A stretch of DNA of 64,000 bases from Fasciola hepatica (GCA_948099385.1 CANUEZ040000062.1:5573501-5637500), one strand, 5' to 3'. Shown: positions 37,292 to 51,582, counted from the first letter of the stretch. Translations and numbers: made by a program. The notes: generated from the letters alone by a model not told the origin.

Positions 37292-39129
37292 TATTTTACA
37301 ACCCTATGCCTCTAATAGCCAGGCAACAGCCGCTGTCAAAAGCCACGAACACTGACTCCAAACACATTCATTTCACTTCTGTTTTCAGTCTCTCGTAACC
37401 CAGGGAGAACAGGGACACATTCGTCCACAATATTCTCCAAGGTGGACCGAAATTAAACCTGTGATTCCGTATCCATTCATAAATACATCTTCGTTTTTTC
37501 TCCCCCGCCCTCTTTAAGGCAAATCCTATTGACATTCATCTGAACAGATCATCTGTTTCTTGTATATCCGAAAATATATTTTTCCTTTTCATTCGCGAAC
37601 ACGAGACTGTTGACAAATTTCGTGCTTTATCCCATTTCGATTTCTATTGCTCCCGTTCTATTCTCTCTTCGATTTCCAACAACTACAAAAATCATGTTCA
37701 TCGATGAAATCTTGAGAATTTAAGAGCAAAGCGTATCCTGTGGATAAAGAACATTTAAACAATTTTCTTCTGTAATGAATATATTCTCACTTGTTAGACT
37801 TCCACTTACGGGAACTCAGTTCTGATCAATAAGTGGCATTCATACAGGGAGCATTCCTTGACTGAATTAGATTGCTAGCTGAAGACTTTCCATAACCTCA
37901 TCCCTAATTAGTAGCGGAGATATCGGTGATCGTTCAAGAAGTTACGTAAATACTACTGGATACATACTATGAGTAAAGGTCAGTACATCCATGGTAAGTG
38001 CGCAATATTTCAAAGAAGTCTCAACCATGTAGTAGACTTATCGTCAGATTCTACCACATCACTCGGTATTAGCTAGCAATGGGTAAAGCGCCTCTTCCTA
38101 TCAAAAGAATTCGGTCATGTGCATTATGTTCAGAGAATCCATAGACACATCGTAAAACAAGTCAAGATATGATACTAACCGCTGCTGTGTATGTGAGTGG
38201 GTGAATAATCTTTTTAAAAGCCTGGACGCGTATGTGATTCCGCTGTAAATGTGACGTGCGTAGTCTGACCTGTTTGGTTTTCGTTCAGACAGCAGTCGGC
38301 AGACTACTTCGCGAGTATAGGATTACGTAGTCGAAAAAGCTCTGCGTTGTTTGCTATACTGATTTACGTACTGCGATTCAGCCCCATCTAAAACAACCCC
38401 AGTGCATAGGTGCGTGGTGAAAACCCGACATAATCGTTGAGCTACGACCGTACCGTTTATTAGCTGTAAGCAAATTTTTGCTACCTGATTTACTCGTTCA
38501 GTTGACTAGTTAGGGAGATCTGAGGAGTTAAATCTACAACTGAGCTGCATTGTTATTTAACGTTTTCAGAACGTGCAGGCGGTTCGAACCAAAACTGAAA
38601 GCACGCATTCAGTCATGTGACCCATGCTAGGACTAAGACCATGGTTATCAACCAAGTCCAATTGGACAGTCTGTAGAGAAACGGAACAGCCACCTTACGT
38701 TCGGTTTTACAAATTCGGAGAACAACTGCTGAATCCATTCGATTGCCAACAAAGTCTGAACATCCAATTGAGTGCTTATCATATTCTATTATTTTTTTAA
38801 CTCTATCACAAACATGAGTTCAACGATAAGGTATAAATCCAAAATCTAAAGATCTACTGTACGATGAAGAATAAATCTGGGAACAGACGTGAAAAAATCT
38901 GATTGTTTATCCTTGGCCTGAAAGTGATGAGATCGAAGGAAACAGGAAATACAGCGATGTGCAGTATGTTCCACAATTTTCCAATTCTCGGGAGAAACGA
39001 AGACTTAAGAATAACGGGACCGCCGGTTGAGTTCAGCTCATTTAATCATCAACCTGACCTCTTAGTTCCGGTTTTGGTTGCTACCTCGCAGAATCGCACA
39101 GTTGAGGGCGAATCGAAGCAAATGGTGAA

Positions 39130-42100
39130 AAATGCCGAGAAAGGTAATGAGGGAATCACGAAGATAAAGACCTAAGGTAACCATGCCACCTAGCCATATC
39201 GCTCTATGTCTCCAACCATTTGATAGACGGGTACTGTTGGCCCCAAACCGGATACGTCCTATTTGACCAAGTCTACCGGTCAAGTATTTCACAGCTTTTA
39301 TCATGGCGTGGACCAACCATCTCGACCTACCTTCCAGCTTCGGAGAACAACGTACTCTGAGGAAGTCTATCGACTGGCATGCGTAACATGTTCCAACTAC
39401 CTTAGTCTGTTTAGCTTCAGTGCATGTTTCAATGAATTACCACTGGTTTCCAACACCCTACGTATTACCTCAGGACTTCTGACACGGTGTTCCCATCATA
39501 TTCAACCAGTACTACGGAGGCATCGATATTCAAGTGCCGACAGACTTTGCCTACCTTCTAATCTTAAGGACCATGTTTCTGACCCGTATAAAAGAACCGA
39601 TCTGACTGCTGCAGTGTACACTCAGCTCTTTCCAGACAATCGGACTTCCGGCCAGTGCCCCAGACGGCTGAAATCGGTGCTTTAAACCGCCTCACTAACT
39701 AGCGAGAACTCAATTCTGTCTGAGAATCATCCCGTTTTATTGCCCCAAAACAAAAAGCACATGGTCTGCCGTTACACTCGCTGCTGATTACGAGTTGGTC
39801 TGACTGGCGTGGGCAACCACGCCTTGAGGCTTGAACAACGCTGACAAGACTCATCTCTCACCTATCGATCCACTCCAGCGATCGGCTGTCTTGACACTCG
39901 AGATTCCGTTCTCTGAAACCTTGGGCTTGGTACCGCGTCAATGAGAACGGCCAACGTGACTTGACTGATCGCCAACGCTGGGTTAACACGCCCTCACAAT
40001 CGGCAAAAGTAAAACTCACCTTCTGTATACGTGATGACACTTCATCCGATATCTGTCCTCCTGGTGAGATGTAACCGCCCAGATAATAAAATTTGTCTAC
40101 TTCAGCCAGGGCTTCCCCCACCGAAACAAGGTATGGTGTAGCGCTAACCCAGTCCTGCAGCGGCGTTTTACACTTTGAAGGTGCAAAACGCATCCCAAAC
40201 ACTGCTGCGCTGTTGTTTAGGCTATCTAAGAAAGCTTGCAATTTACCTAGATCTTCACTCAGAAGAACGATATCGTCCGCGTATTTCAAGTCAGATAGTT
40301 CACTGCTGGAGCACAGATTATTGTCTCTATTCTCACTCGAGGATGGGGCTAGCTCATGAATCAATTGCAATACAAAACCGAAAAGGAAGGGCGGGAGAAG
40401 GCAACCCCGACGAACACCACTTTCGTGGTGAACTCGGGTGAAAGATCAAAGGAAGCACTATATCAATTTTGTTAAGTTCTAAACCAAAGCTTCGCTTCCA
40501 TCCTTGCAAAAGGACGGAGACAACCCATCTGGTCCAACATCCTTGTATCTCTTCAGATAACCTACCTCCCGTACAAACTCCATTTCTGACAGAGGAGTGA
40601 TATCTAAGTACATCTTTTTTCTTGCAAATATATTCTGAAGGTCCACTGTTGGAGTGGACGGACTGAACTGATCCACCCGACGTTCCAAACGAATTTCCTG
40701 AGAGTGAATAAGTGAGCCGTCGGATTCCCTGATTAACTCATAACGGGCTCCCGTGGTCCGGTACTCCTAATCAAACAGTGAAGGTTGAGGCTATTACCAA
40801 CAGAAGCAGCTCTCTACATTTCTCTAGATTTCCTGACACACCACTGCTTACGGTCATTTTACAAGCTCCAGGTCTATTGCCCCTTCTGAGATTCGCACAC
40901 TTCATTGAATGTGGAAGCCGGAGAGACGGACCTGCAACAGTCTAATAGAGCAACCGATATCGGAGATGTCCGTCATTCCTGTACCCTACCTGGACTGGAG
41001 TCATGTGTGGCATTAAAAGCGGCTTGCAAGACTTCCTTTACCTGTCACCAGAGTTCATTTCGGTCCTGGACATCCGATTGCATCGATAGCCTTGTTGAAA
41101 GCTCCGCACGAAAAGCAGATCGTCGGTTATCGTCTAGGAGCAGCTGTGCATGACGAGTGACCTTAGTGTTGGCGCGACCACAGACGAGACGTAAACGGAA
41201 GCGAGAACGTTCCAAGGCGTTATCCGATTCCGCAGACGTGGACAAAAATGAACCATAGTCTTTGATTTTTCCGCGACAGCAGTGACCAGTTACAATATGA
41301 TCAATCTGAGTCCGACGTTGTGAAGACGCAGGTGCACGCCATATAAATCAATGCCGCTTCTTCTGGAAGAAGTTATTACTCGCCAGAAACAACCTGCAGT
41401 CGGAACACAGTTGGATGAGATGACCGCCGTTGTCAGTGCGATTGGCCGGATTAGCAGACGATCCTCCTATGTGCATTTCGAAATCCTCCAAATAAATAAT
41501 TTTGGTGTTGAAATCCCCAGCAATGACCACCACATCCGCTGACTGCAGACTTTGAAGCAGCTGGGACAAATCCCAATAGGATTCATCCTTGAACTCAAAG
41601 AGACTGCAGTCAGTGGGCGCATACGCAGACACAATGAACAAGCATCGACGTTTCAGTCTGTTGCTGCTGGCATGTACAGAAGTCACAACAAACTGCACAT
41701 AAATGACTGCTGACTGGAATCTAGTATAACCATGCGTGGTCAGCTCTCTTGCTCGGAGCGATCCCCACACCAGCTTGACCACGAGCACTAGACACCGGAA
41801 CACCCGATAAGCGAGAGACTGAGGTTGTATCTGGGGTGCGAAGTGATCACAGAAGTGAGTTCTTGTAGGCATTATTCGGAGACACAACATATCCCTGTTT
41901 TAAAAGTTTCAAGAGTCTTAGCGAGAGCAGCCTGTCGCCCTATCTGATATGGGGACGTTGAGTGCAGCCTAGCAAATTAAACATGTAAGAAGTGCGTGCA
42001 ATTGTTGTCCTACTTTTGAACTACTGTTTTGTTCAGGGGTGCAGTAACCCGTAACATTTCGCATCGATCTTGAATTAAAGGAGGGAAAAATGGTAAGGCC

Positions 42101-42690
42101 TTTTACAGGAAGGATGGTGAAGGTTTTTGAGCGAATCGTAATTCGCAGCTACCCACACCTACCTGATTGTTGTATGCATTCTGTCATGTCTTCACTAGTG
42201 CCTTGTTATTGATCCACATTTCGGATTCAGTCTTTAGCCCCATGCACCCGATGGAATAAGCGGAACGTGGAAGGAGCAGTATTCTTTGGGCTGGGGCTGC
42301 CAAATTTAGGCGGGTGATAGCTGCCGAATGAAGTGCGATGAATTCTCTCATCATGGAAACCCTAAGCACTCTACTCCTACATCTATCTAGTGGAGGTTTC
42401 TAGACCCGTGAACTGTTTCTCTCCGTGTTTATTCGCTGGAATGTCCTCTCCAGGGGCAAAGTGGTTAGAATCAGATGTTGCCCAAGATCTGGTTCAGAGA
42501 ATGCACTTTGTCTGGCCTATATACATTGACTTGTCGGGCATGATTGCATCTCCGGGTTAAGAAAGCGATCCTGCGTAACTCTTTGTGTCATGGAGGCACA
42601 CAAGCCATCAGACCACGCCAAGGAGTAGTCCGGTCGTGAACGCAGAATTTGATGGGCGTTTCTGATTGTGATTTTGGCCTTAAAAAGAGG
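39130..42690 (-). mobile_element. RTE-like LINE, decayed copy with endonuclease and RT (copy 2)
   Basis: On the minus strand the order is as follows. First comes a 5' leader (about 42690-42450) sharing the block around gtggtctgatggcttg with the leader of copy 3. Next is the AP-endonuclease (VVVIAGDFNT at about 41530; ESDNALE, where the catalytic His of SDH is replaced). Then come the RT entry GPDGLSPSFCKDG (40.5 kb), RRGCLLPPFLFGFVL, LKYADDIVLLSED (about 40275) and FGMRFAPSKCKTPLQDW. The C-terminal block LLYGSETWSLRLEG lies near 39600 and the tail near 39150. RT motifs between SFCKDG and RRGCLL are missing, so there is an internal deletion of roughly 130 residues. Stops and frameshifts occur elsewhere. 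Confidence 0.85.
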
Positions 42691-45269
42691 TCGAGAGAGA
42701 AGGTACGGAAGAATTACGTGACAGAGTGGTGTTGGACGCAAACACGGCTGCAGAAACCGATGGATCGGATACGCGTTCTTGAGAAATTAGAAATAGGTGG
42801 AAACGAGAATGGGCAAAAATTACAGGAGACAGCTTCAGCGAGCGACCAGAAGGACACTATGCTCACTTCTGAGCATTACAGTGAACAACTTTATTTCTGG
42901 CCTATTGCAGGCTTACACATTATCTGTTGAGTGCTCGTAAGCGGTAGTGATTATTGCGGTTGAGACTGGCGCCAGTGCCTAAAAGCTACCATTTCCTTCC
43001 ACATTGCACGAATACATGTATGGGTGAATCATTCGGGGATTTGAGTCTACTGGGTTTGGAAAAGTGAATAACGAACATATACATGCCTTGGAGCGAAGTT
43101 TCTGGCAAAGGTATTCGGATCGAAAGTGATGCAACACGCAGACCAGAGAAAGAACGCCAGAAAATCACGCATCGCGCTCCAATATGCAGAGTCGTAACAC
43201 CAGAAAATGACCCTGAAATGTGGGATCGGCATGGAGAAGTAAGCACTCGCGAATATAACGATCCAATATGCCGAGGGAAGAATTGTGGAATAACAGGACG
43301 GGTTGGATGTCAGATAAACGTTGAGGGTGTGCGCACGATCGGGGACCCGTATGGGGAAACGGATTAGGAGCGACAAATTGTTTGTGATGGCGAATGCTTC
43401 CGTTTCGCGTCTCAGGCTAGTGATACTGGACGAATGTGTCGGCCAGTCCTTATTGTGGACATTTAAGCCCCTTTGGATGATTATGCTGGAACTAGGGTTA
43501 TTTACCAAAATGTCCTCCTTAAGCTGCGACGACGATTCCAAAAGAGAACAACCAATGCTACGGGAGCGACACAGAATACAGGAATGATAATTGAAAATTT
43601 GAGTTTTATCCACACGTGCTGGAACTCCTGGTGGAAAATGTCTAAACTAGATAGACGACATGCTGTGACAGATTTATGAATACAGGCACAAACCCCCACC
43701 TAAAAAAGAACGGGTAAGAGAAGACAGTCAGGAAAATGAAGGTGCGCTGAGTCAGAGGAGAGATGAGTTTGCGTCTGGATACTCAATATCAAGGAGATCT
43801 TTGTATGAGTAGTTACGTCATCGACAGTGTACCTCATCAGCGCAACGGTGAATGGGTAGTTGCTTGGTAAGCAGTTTTTTCCATTTAGCATGATTCGCCA
43901 GATAGTTTTAAGGATAATGAAAAAAATGTTATTCTAGCTACTTGTTTAGCTTACCAACTGGTCCTACGACTGACCTTCGGTCTCTAAAAGCCTACTCCAA
44001 AAAGCAGGATTGCAGCAACCATGTTCCGGAAAGGTTACGATTATTACCAATTGCTTCATTTTTCCGCGCCTTTTTTATAACGGAATCCAAGACTGCTAGT
44101 AAACATTTCCGAGGCCCAGCTGACCTTTGAGGGTTTTGTGAACCTCATCGTAAAACGCGTCCGTAGAGACCGATCTCCCAGCATCGAATAAATTCATCGC
44201 TGGGAAGGCTTAGTGAAACTAGTATTGCGTGGCACACAATTCCCCATACATCTCTAACATACGGTTCCATTGTGGTGATCTGATTCAAAGGAGGTCAGAA
44301 AACTTAATTGCGCTCTGGTCCGTTGCGTGAGGAAGCCCCTTTGGTTTCGAACCATCTCGATTTATTAGTACAAAAACGACAATTTCTGTGCGATGCATGG
44401 TGGTCATAACCAAATTCTGGCCCGCACATCTATTGGTCTACCTGTTATTCACGGACAACTCTTCCGAGTGGTAAGTCTAGTAACAAACCTAATTGGTTGA
44501 TTCAGTTCACACGCCAGCTGGTATTTGACTGGTTCTTCGAACCACTTCGTTAGCTCCAATCCTGCTCAATTTCATACAAGCAAAGACGTCTTGTTTACTA
44601 AATGAACCAAGCCGTCTATTAGGAATGTGCTGGCCCATTCCCTCACACAAAGCATACACAATAAAATAATGTGATCAGGCTCCAGTACATAACGTATCCA
44701 GGAAATGACAAAATCAGACAGTATCTTCTACTTAACCAGTTTCTTCATTAACACTTTAGGCTTCACCCTTGTGTCTAGGTGACGGACCTGATTAGTTTGC
44801 GCACTATCATGACATAACCGATATACGTACGTTTGAACAAAGGTCACATGGAGTACGTGCCCAGCACACCAGCTGATCGCTGTTTTTACGTCAACTTAAC
44901 TACGAGAATGTATCAGAGTAGTCAAACATATTGACCTCATTAGGGTGCCTATGGATATTTGAGACGCACGGAAAACTTACCGAGTTGGCTCGTGTTGCCC
45001 CAACCCTGTACTTGGCAGTGAACATGCAACATAATTATCGGACACCTAATCACTAGGGGCTAACAATATTAGGTTTTACCTGTTTTTAAGAGCAAAACGG
45101 TATGAATGAAATGGGAAATACTCGACGACAAAAATTTATGAACAACGAAGGGACAGCAAACAAACATCACCGACTGTCACACGATTTGACCTTGCTTGCA
45201 TACATGCGTTCTCAGACAGTCTGACATGGACGGAAATGACAGGATCGCCTACGTTCACGGGTCTCTGTC
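42691..45269. other. spacer between two head-to-head RTE copies, no gene recognised
   Basis: Overlapping frames of 60-188 codons on both strands at 43.0-43.7 kb have no recognised family. The words ccaatatgc at about 43180 and 43265 suggest a short internal duplication. Confidence 0.5.
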
Positions 45270-48200
45270 ATATCTCTTACTGTCGTCAACCAGCTGGCCA
45301 CCTGCCCATCACGACGGACTGCACCTTGACGTGGTGTGATGGCTTGCGCGCCTCTATGACCCAAAGAGCTATACAGGATGGCTTCTTTAAGCCGGAGATA
45401 CAATCACGCCTGACAGGTCAATGGGTAGAGGTCAGACAAAGTCCAGTCTCCTGGTCCTTCAGGTTGGGGAACGATCTGAGCCGGCAAATCAGCCGGTAAA
45501 ATTAGTGGAAGAATAATCAATCCAAGCAAATGGGCTTCCACTCAGCCACCCCACTGCCTTGCGGACAGGTTCTCGTTAGAACTAGAGGCTCTGGTTGAGA
45601 ACCCTAATCGTTCTCCTGCTTTGCGACTGGATAACCTAGCAGTACCCGTCCAACATCTCTCATGAACTGCACGAATACAAAGAATTCCCTGCTGCATCGG
45701 TCGTCGCTCAGGATAATCAGGACCGCGCTGCCCATTGCAAGGGTAGTGATAAGCGGGCCACTGCTTAGAGTCCCCTCTCTTTTATCCAACCTTTGTCTTC
45801 TATGTCCAACCACCTCTCTTTCCCCCCTCTATCCACTCATAATGCTCCCACTGATGACACGGTCGATACTCGCAACGGCTCATTGTCTCGTAAATTATCC
45901 ACAACCGCATAACTCACACTTTCTCAAGCCTCGTCAGCCTCTGAATCTCGGCTCCACCAACGTGCGTACACTCATGTAGGCCAGTCAACAGGCGTGCCTA
46001 GCGCTCACAATAGATTTTCTGAAGATTGATGTCTGCTGCTCAAGTGAAACGCGTATACAGGATTCGAACAGTGCAAGTCAACTAACTGCTCCTGGTATCT
46101 CATCGAAGTATTTTCTGCGCACTTCAGGAGATGAAGTAGCTAAAGCTGCGGGTCAACGTGGTGTAGGAATAGTCTTGAGTGACAAGGCCGAGGATTCCTT
46201 TTCATACTGGATCTCGGTTAACTGTCGTTTATGTGCAGTTAGACTCCAAGAACCAGTCGGCATTCGAAACTATAGTTGTGTTAAGCGCAACTTGTTTATG
46301 GTCTCGGCACACGCTCCAACGAACTGCAGCTCAGATGCGTAGAAAGATGAGTTCCATGATAAACTCACCACTCTCGTTCGCAGCAGCACAGATTCTGACA
46401 TTGTAGTGCTAGCTGGTGACTTCAATGCACAAGTTGGAAAACTTAGTGCAGCAGAAGCTTGTTTAGGTGGGTGTTGTGCTTTACCCACTCAGCGCACAGA
46501 TAACGGGGATAGGCTTCTTCAGTTTCGTGCAAACAATCGGTTATTCCTATCTAGTACGAATTTCCGACACAGCTCGCGTCGCACAGCGACATGGCGCTCT
46601 AACTCTACAGGTACCTTGAGTCACATTGATCATATCGCAGTAGGCCACCAGTGGCGCTATTCTGTTCAGAACTGTAGATCTTACTGGTCCACGTACGTAG
46701 AGTCGGACCATGCATTAGTTTTAATGCGATTATCTCTCCAGCTTCATGGTCGTCGAAGCAAACCGCAAACCCAGTTAGCCATGCAGCATTTGTCTAATCC
46801 AGAAGTCCGCACCCGTTATGAGCAGAAGTTAGCATATGAGCTAAGACCCATAACGAAATGTAATGTAGATGAGCACTGGGCCCATATCCAGCAGGCAATG
46901 CATATGGCAGCAGGTTTTGCCTGTGGTCCTAGATCCGTTGTCAATCAAAGACACAGGATTTCGAAACAGTCGATCAGTACAGCAGAGCAAAAACGTCAGC
47001 TCCAGAACAGCAAGAAGATGAATAAAATATGTACAAATCTACAAAGGCAAGATACGAAAAGCCTCAAAAAGGACCTCAAAAGTCGGTGGGTGAATGTAGC
47101 CGTAGAAATGGAAATAGCAACTGCTTCAGGTAACAGTCAAAAACTGTTCAGAATTATTCGTGACACCGGTGGACGGCGAACCCCGGTCAACGAAACGACA
47201 TGCAATAAGAATGAATAGCCCATTCATAGCAAACAGCAAAGGTTGAACCGTTGGACCGAATACATCAAGGAGCAGTTTAGCTGACCGCGTGCTAATGTAG
47301 TTACTCCTGAGTCAACAACTGCGATTCCTTGGGAGTATCACCTGAGCCTCCATCGGAATTAAAAGTGGAGTCACGCATTCGATTACTAAAGCAAGAGAAA
47401 GCGGCTGGACCCGATGAAATTCCTTCAGTTCCTCTCAAAGTGGGCGGTGGTGCGTTGATAACATAACTTACCACCTTGATCCGTGACACTTAGAACGAGG
47501 AGCGTTCCCCGTTATTATGGGTTGAGTCCCTGACTGTACTCATCTTCAGGAAGGGAATACGCAAGGACTGTGGTAATCATCGTGGGATGGGTTTAATTCC
47601 GACAGTCACCAAGGTATTAACCTTGATTTCGCTGCGTCGTCTGACACCGCGAACAACAGACGGGATTCCATCCGGGTCGAGGATGCATCGACCAGATTTT
47701 TACTCTTCGTCAATTACTGGAGGTGTGTCACACACACCGTCGACCGACAATAACGCTTTTCCTCGACTTGAAAGGTGCCTTCGATTCAGTTAACCAGACG
47801 GCGCCATTCAATGTTATTCACCGGAAAGGTATGTCCCAAAAGTTAATGAATCTACTGAGGTCGTTGTAGTCTCATACTTCTGGCCGTGAGAGTTTACGGT
47901 GAACTATCCGGTCGGTTCGAAACGACCAGTGGTGTTCGATTTCTCCATTCTTGTTCACCTTCGTCATGGACGAAATAACAAAGAGTGCGTCGCAAAATCT
48001 TCAGGATTTAGGCATCGAACTAAGAAATAGTGAAAAGCTGTGTGACCTAAATTACGCGGACGACGTTGTCTGTTCCTCCGAATCCACAGAACATGCGCAA
48101 CGTGAACTAGATTGACTTGGGAAAGCTGTACCTCCATTCGGCATGCACTTTGCACCTTCAAAGTGTAAAGCGATGTTACAAGACTGGAAGTCAACGATTC

Positions 48201-49110
48201 CGAGCTTGATGCTCCATGGGGAGATACTAAAAATTGTCGACCGCTCCACTTACCTCGGCAGCCTGACGACCGATGGGAGCACGGTAGTAGAAATGAACAC
48301 GCGTATATCCAAGGCTCGAGCGGCGTACGCTGGACTGAAGCACTTGTGACGGTGACCTGACATTTCATGGAAGTTGAAAGGTCGTGTGTACTCTGCCGCA
48401 GTGCGTTCAAGTTGGTTGTATAGTTGCGAGACTTGGAGTCTGCGTGCTGAATATATTCGTCGTCCTGAGTTTTTCGACCACCGATGTTTACGTAGTATTA
48501 CTAAGATTGGGTGGAATAGCCGAGTGAGTAATGCTAAGGTCATAAATTGAGTATTGGGTACCGCTTCAGGGAGTTCTTCACCACAGCGCATCTAGCTTAG
48601 TAGACTTCGCTGGTTAGGACGCGTGTTACGTATGGCAAACACACGTCTACCTCACCGTGCCCTGTTTTCCGTTCCTCCTCAGGAGTGGAAGAAACTACGA
48701 GGAGGTCAACAAATGACGTGGCAGCGAGGAATGAGAAAATGTACAGGGAACTCAGGAAAAGTAGATGCCTCACGCCTTTGTGGTTGGAGACCAAAAGATC
48801 CATCAACCAGTTGACTGGAGACATTGAAGGATATGGCAGCAAGCCATGAACAGTGGCGATCGTGTTGTCACTTTCTGTCGAATCAGAATGATTGATCGAT
48901 GTGGGTTTGTACAGTTAGAGCGTATATTCCGTCTATTGGCTTCTAGGGCGCTCTTTCCTTTTCCCACACGTGTAGGTCCACTCCCTGTCCGTCTTGTATA
49001 TTCACACTTCCTAATTCAGCGTGCAACATAGTGAGGAAGACAGTGACCAGTGGAACTTACCTTACTGCTTAACGCTGTACGACGATGATGATGAAGACGA
49101 AGGGCACATA
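45270..49110 (+). mobile_element. RTE-like LINE, near full-length decayed copy (copy 3)
   Basis: The leader has CCTTGACGTGGTGTGATGGC (about 45327), a 5' motif I associate with fluke RTE-like elements. The endonuclease starts LGSTNVRTLM (45950) and contains SSETRI, LAGDFNAQVG (46409) and ESDHALVLM (46700), so the catalytic D, N and H positions survive. A 270-codon open stretch (46406-47218) covers most of it. The RT follows with KAAGPDEIP, a degraded FRPGRGC, LNYADDVVCSSE (48050), HFAPSKCKAMLQDW (48143) and SCETWSLRAEYIRR (48425). The tail carries gatgatgatgaag near 49085. Several stops and indels make it non-coding. Head-to-head with copy 2. Confidence 0.87.
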
Positions 49111-50554
49111 CTGGCCCCATTCGTTTTGCACTTTTCAACGCCACTTATCAGAAACCGTCTGCTGGCCATAATGTGATCTCTTCCAGTAGTGGTCGATAGC
49201 CCGCAGCCGGTGAACATTTTCCGCTACGCAATTATTCTATCACATGATATGCAGAGCTACTGATAACACATGCAGTAGGGTCACCGGACAAGAAAGCGAA
49301 GGGAATATTTACAGAAGAGGAAAAGTGAGATGTTCCAGACTACTTGAAACCACTGCGTTCGATCTGTGGAAACCAATTGTATGTTAATACAACAGAAAGC
49401 ACATCACTTGAATTGTGTCAGTGATTACTATGCCAATATATACAACAAAATTTACTGCTTAAACAACATATCGCATGATCAAACTGACAGCGCCTAACGA
49501 AATGCAAAGACGTCCCAAGGTTAGGCCATGAAGCGTTGACTTCCACTCCGAAGTGCGCATTTTCTTGGGAAATTTAAGTACCAGTTATTGGGCACAAGAA
49601 GGCGAAAACTGCTGGATATCATCACTAGTCACTTCTCTCGATTGTCCACACAACCCCTCCCCCTTGTAAAAATGCAATTGTAACTACATCGAGCGGGCAG
49701 ACCTAATTTTTACAATTCAGTTAACGGTAAACGAATTGGTTATTTCGATGGTTTCCGGATGCAGAGAACTGGTCAACACTATCTGAATGACACTGTTCCA
49801 CCAGATACAAACCGCCTCGGATCACAGTAACAAAAAATGAACCAGGTCAGAGCTCGGTTGTCATGAGGCACATCACAACGGATAACCCTAGAAACTCGTC
49901 GACCACTGAATGTCATACGCCACCGATTTCATCAATCACTTGGAGATATATTCTAACGGTCTTATTGACATTCATCGGTTTATTCTATCGACTCAAGTGT
50001 CAATGAAACAGCATGTGGGCCTACAAATGAGTGAGACATGAATCGTCAACTGACTGTTTTTCATAAAGAAGAAAGTTAGGAACTTCAAAGGTTACCAACT
50101 ACTCAACGGTGTGAACAAGAAGCTGAGTGCAGGCGAAATTCCTGCTTGAACTGCAAAATACTAATCTCAAAAGATCTCGATGAACCATTTATACCAATTC
50201 GCCGTTCTGTGTTGGGTGTGCCTTTTATACTTTAGTTCACAGGATAGCTGGACCGCGAAAGACAATATCCCACTTCGAGCTTGTATAAACACCAAAGATT
50301 CTTCTCTCTTTGAAAGTAGAATCAATTTACTGACCCTTACGTGACTGCGTTCTTAACTAATAGTCTAGCAGCTGACTTTGGTCTACTTATAATAAATCAC
50401 TGTGTACCAAAATATTCATTGTTTTTCGTAGTAAGAATGAACATCTTGCGGATATTCTGTATATGCTTTTCGACTCTACGAAACAGGAATCAGGTGAACG
50501 GAAAAAGAAATGCGTGGAATAAGACAGCAAGGAACACGGGGGCTGCAACGATAG

Positions 50555-50812
50555 ATGTCCGAATTGGCGATTGTCAATGAGGATAGGTTCGAATGGGAGC
50601 ACCGCGTGGATCACGATCCGCATAACCCAAACCAGCAAGTGGTTTTGGACGTTGTGAAACGGATATCTTCCGACGAGACATGCACGAAAAGGGAAGAGAA
50701 AAAGAGGGGAAACATACGAAATATAGTCATTTTCAGATTCACCAATAAAGGCAAAAAGTTCATTCACCCGAAATTCAGCGATGAGAATTTATGTTTTTGT
50801 CTACGGATGTAA
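50555..50812 (+). CDS. candidate coding segment, unknown
   Basis: The frame opens MSELAIVNEDRFEWEHRVDH then DPHNPNQQVVLDVVKRISSD and stays hydrophilic for 85 codons, ending at TAA. The codon pattern looks better than neighbouring frames. A second polar stretch follows in another frame near 50840-51000 (RKVANWLAMDSPTAIGSQKS). No family recognised. It could be a decayed transposon protein. Confidence 0.2.
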   Translation: MSELAIVNEDRFEWEHRVDHDPHNPNQQVVLDVVKRISSDETCTKREEKKRGNIRNIVIFRFTNKGKKFIHPKFSDENLCFCLRM

Positions 50813-51379
50813 CATTTGATCTTGTTCAAATCACTGGGTTCGTAGCGATGAAAAGTCCAATGATCTGTTTCGTCCCGTTCGAAAAGTAGCCAACTGGTTG
50901 GCAATGGATAGTCCAACTGCAATTGGTTCGCAGAAGAGCAATCGCTCTAGTTTTTTTAAGACTACAGCAGCAACGCCCCACCGAACATTTCGTCGTAGGC
51001 GATAACAAGCTTCCGTCGCCTAAACGAGTGGTGAGTTCATTTCGATAAAACGAGCGATACATCATTAGTTTATCATAACGAAACACATTTAGTTATTTCA
51101 ACCAGTAACATCACACTTCAGTGATCTGGCTTTGACGATGGCATCACAAGATCACCCAATCAAAAATGAAAGTAATGTCGACCAATAAGGTGTTCGATTA
51201 CACGTACACCAAAGGCCGTGGTGTACGTTCTGTAAAATCATCCAAAAGATGCCTAACACGCCCTGTATACTAAGGTTTTTATATTAAACCACCACACCAT
51301 GAAATGGACATATCATCTTTTACCGTTACATGCTTGCGCACAAGTGCAATGGAAGGGGTATATACCCCATAGCCACAAA

Positions 51380-51582
51380 TGCCCACTGCACTATTAGGGA
51401 TAACTGGCCACCAGATCCTAAGACTTGGACTAGTGCATCACATGTTCCAATAGGTCAGGTGTGGTAACGAGCCAGACGACAGCGGATTACTGTCTATCAT
51501 CAAAGTAACCGGCGGTGGCGAGGATTTGAACCTATGACCTCTGAGGTGGTAACCAAACGCATATTAAGGAAACCACCAGGGG
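51380..51582 (-). mobile_element. tRNA-headed SINE, family A
   Basis: The minus-strand head, about 51582-51509, contains TGGTTACCACCTCAGAGG and B box GGTTCAAATCC and ends CCACCGCCGG. The body toward 51380 shares actattagggataac and tccaatagg with the 53.3-kb copy. Confidence 0.65.

Larger units (their letters stand above)
34925..39129. other. intergenic or intronic, no gene recognised
   Basis: Contains a SINE head (36.26 kb) and the CRE palindrome (37.28 kb). The 35472-35810 frame has a polar C-terminal part (MKQSEQLKLLTDQKLLFYAR) with no known match. The last exon of the AGGF1-like gene could be here or anywhere up to 52.2 kb. Confidence 0.5.

Noticed and set aside
49321..49390. Possible last exon of the AGGF1-like gene (minus strand, after ggtttccacag)
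   Set aside because: The acceptor is good and the phase fits, but it gives only about seven residues before a stop and lacks the GLG of the G-patch end.
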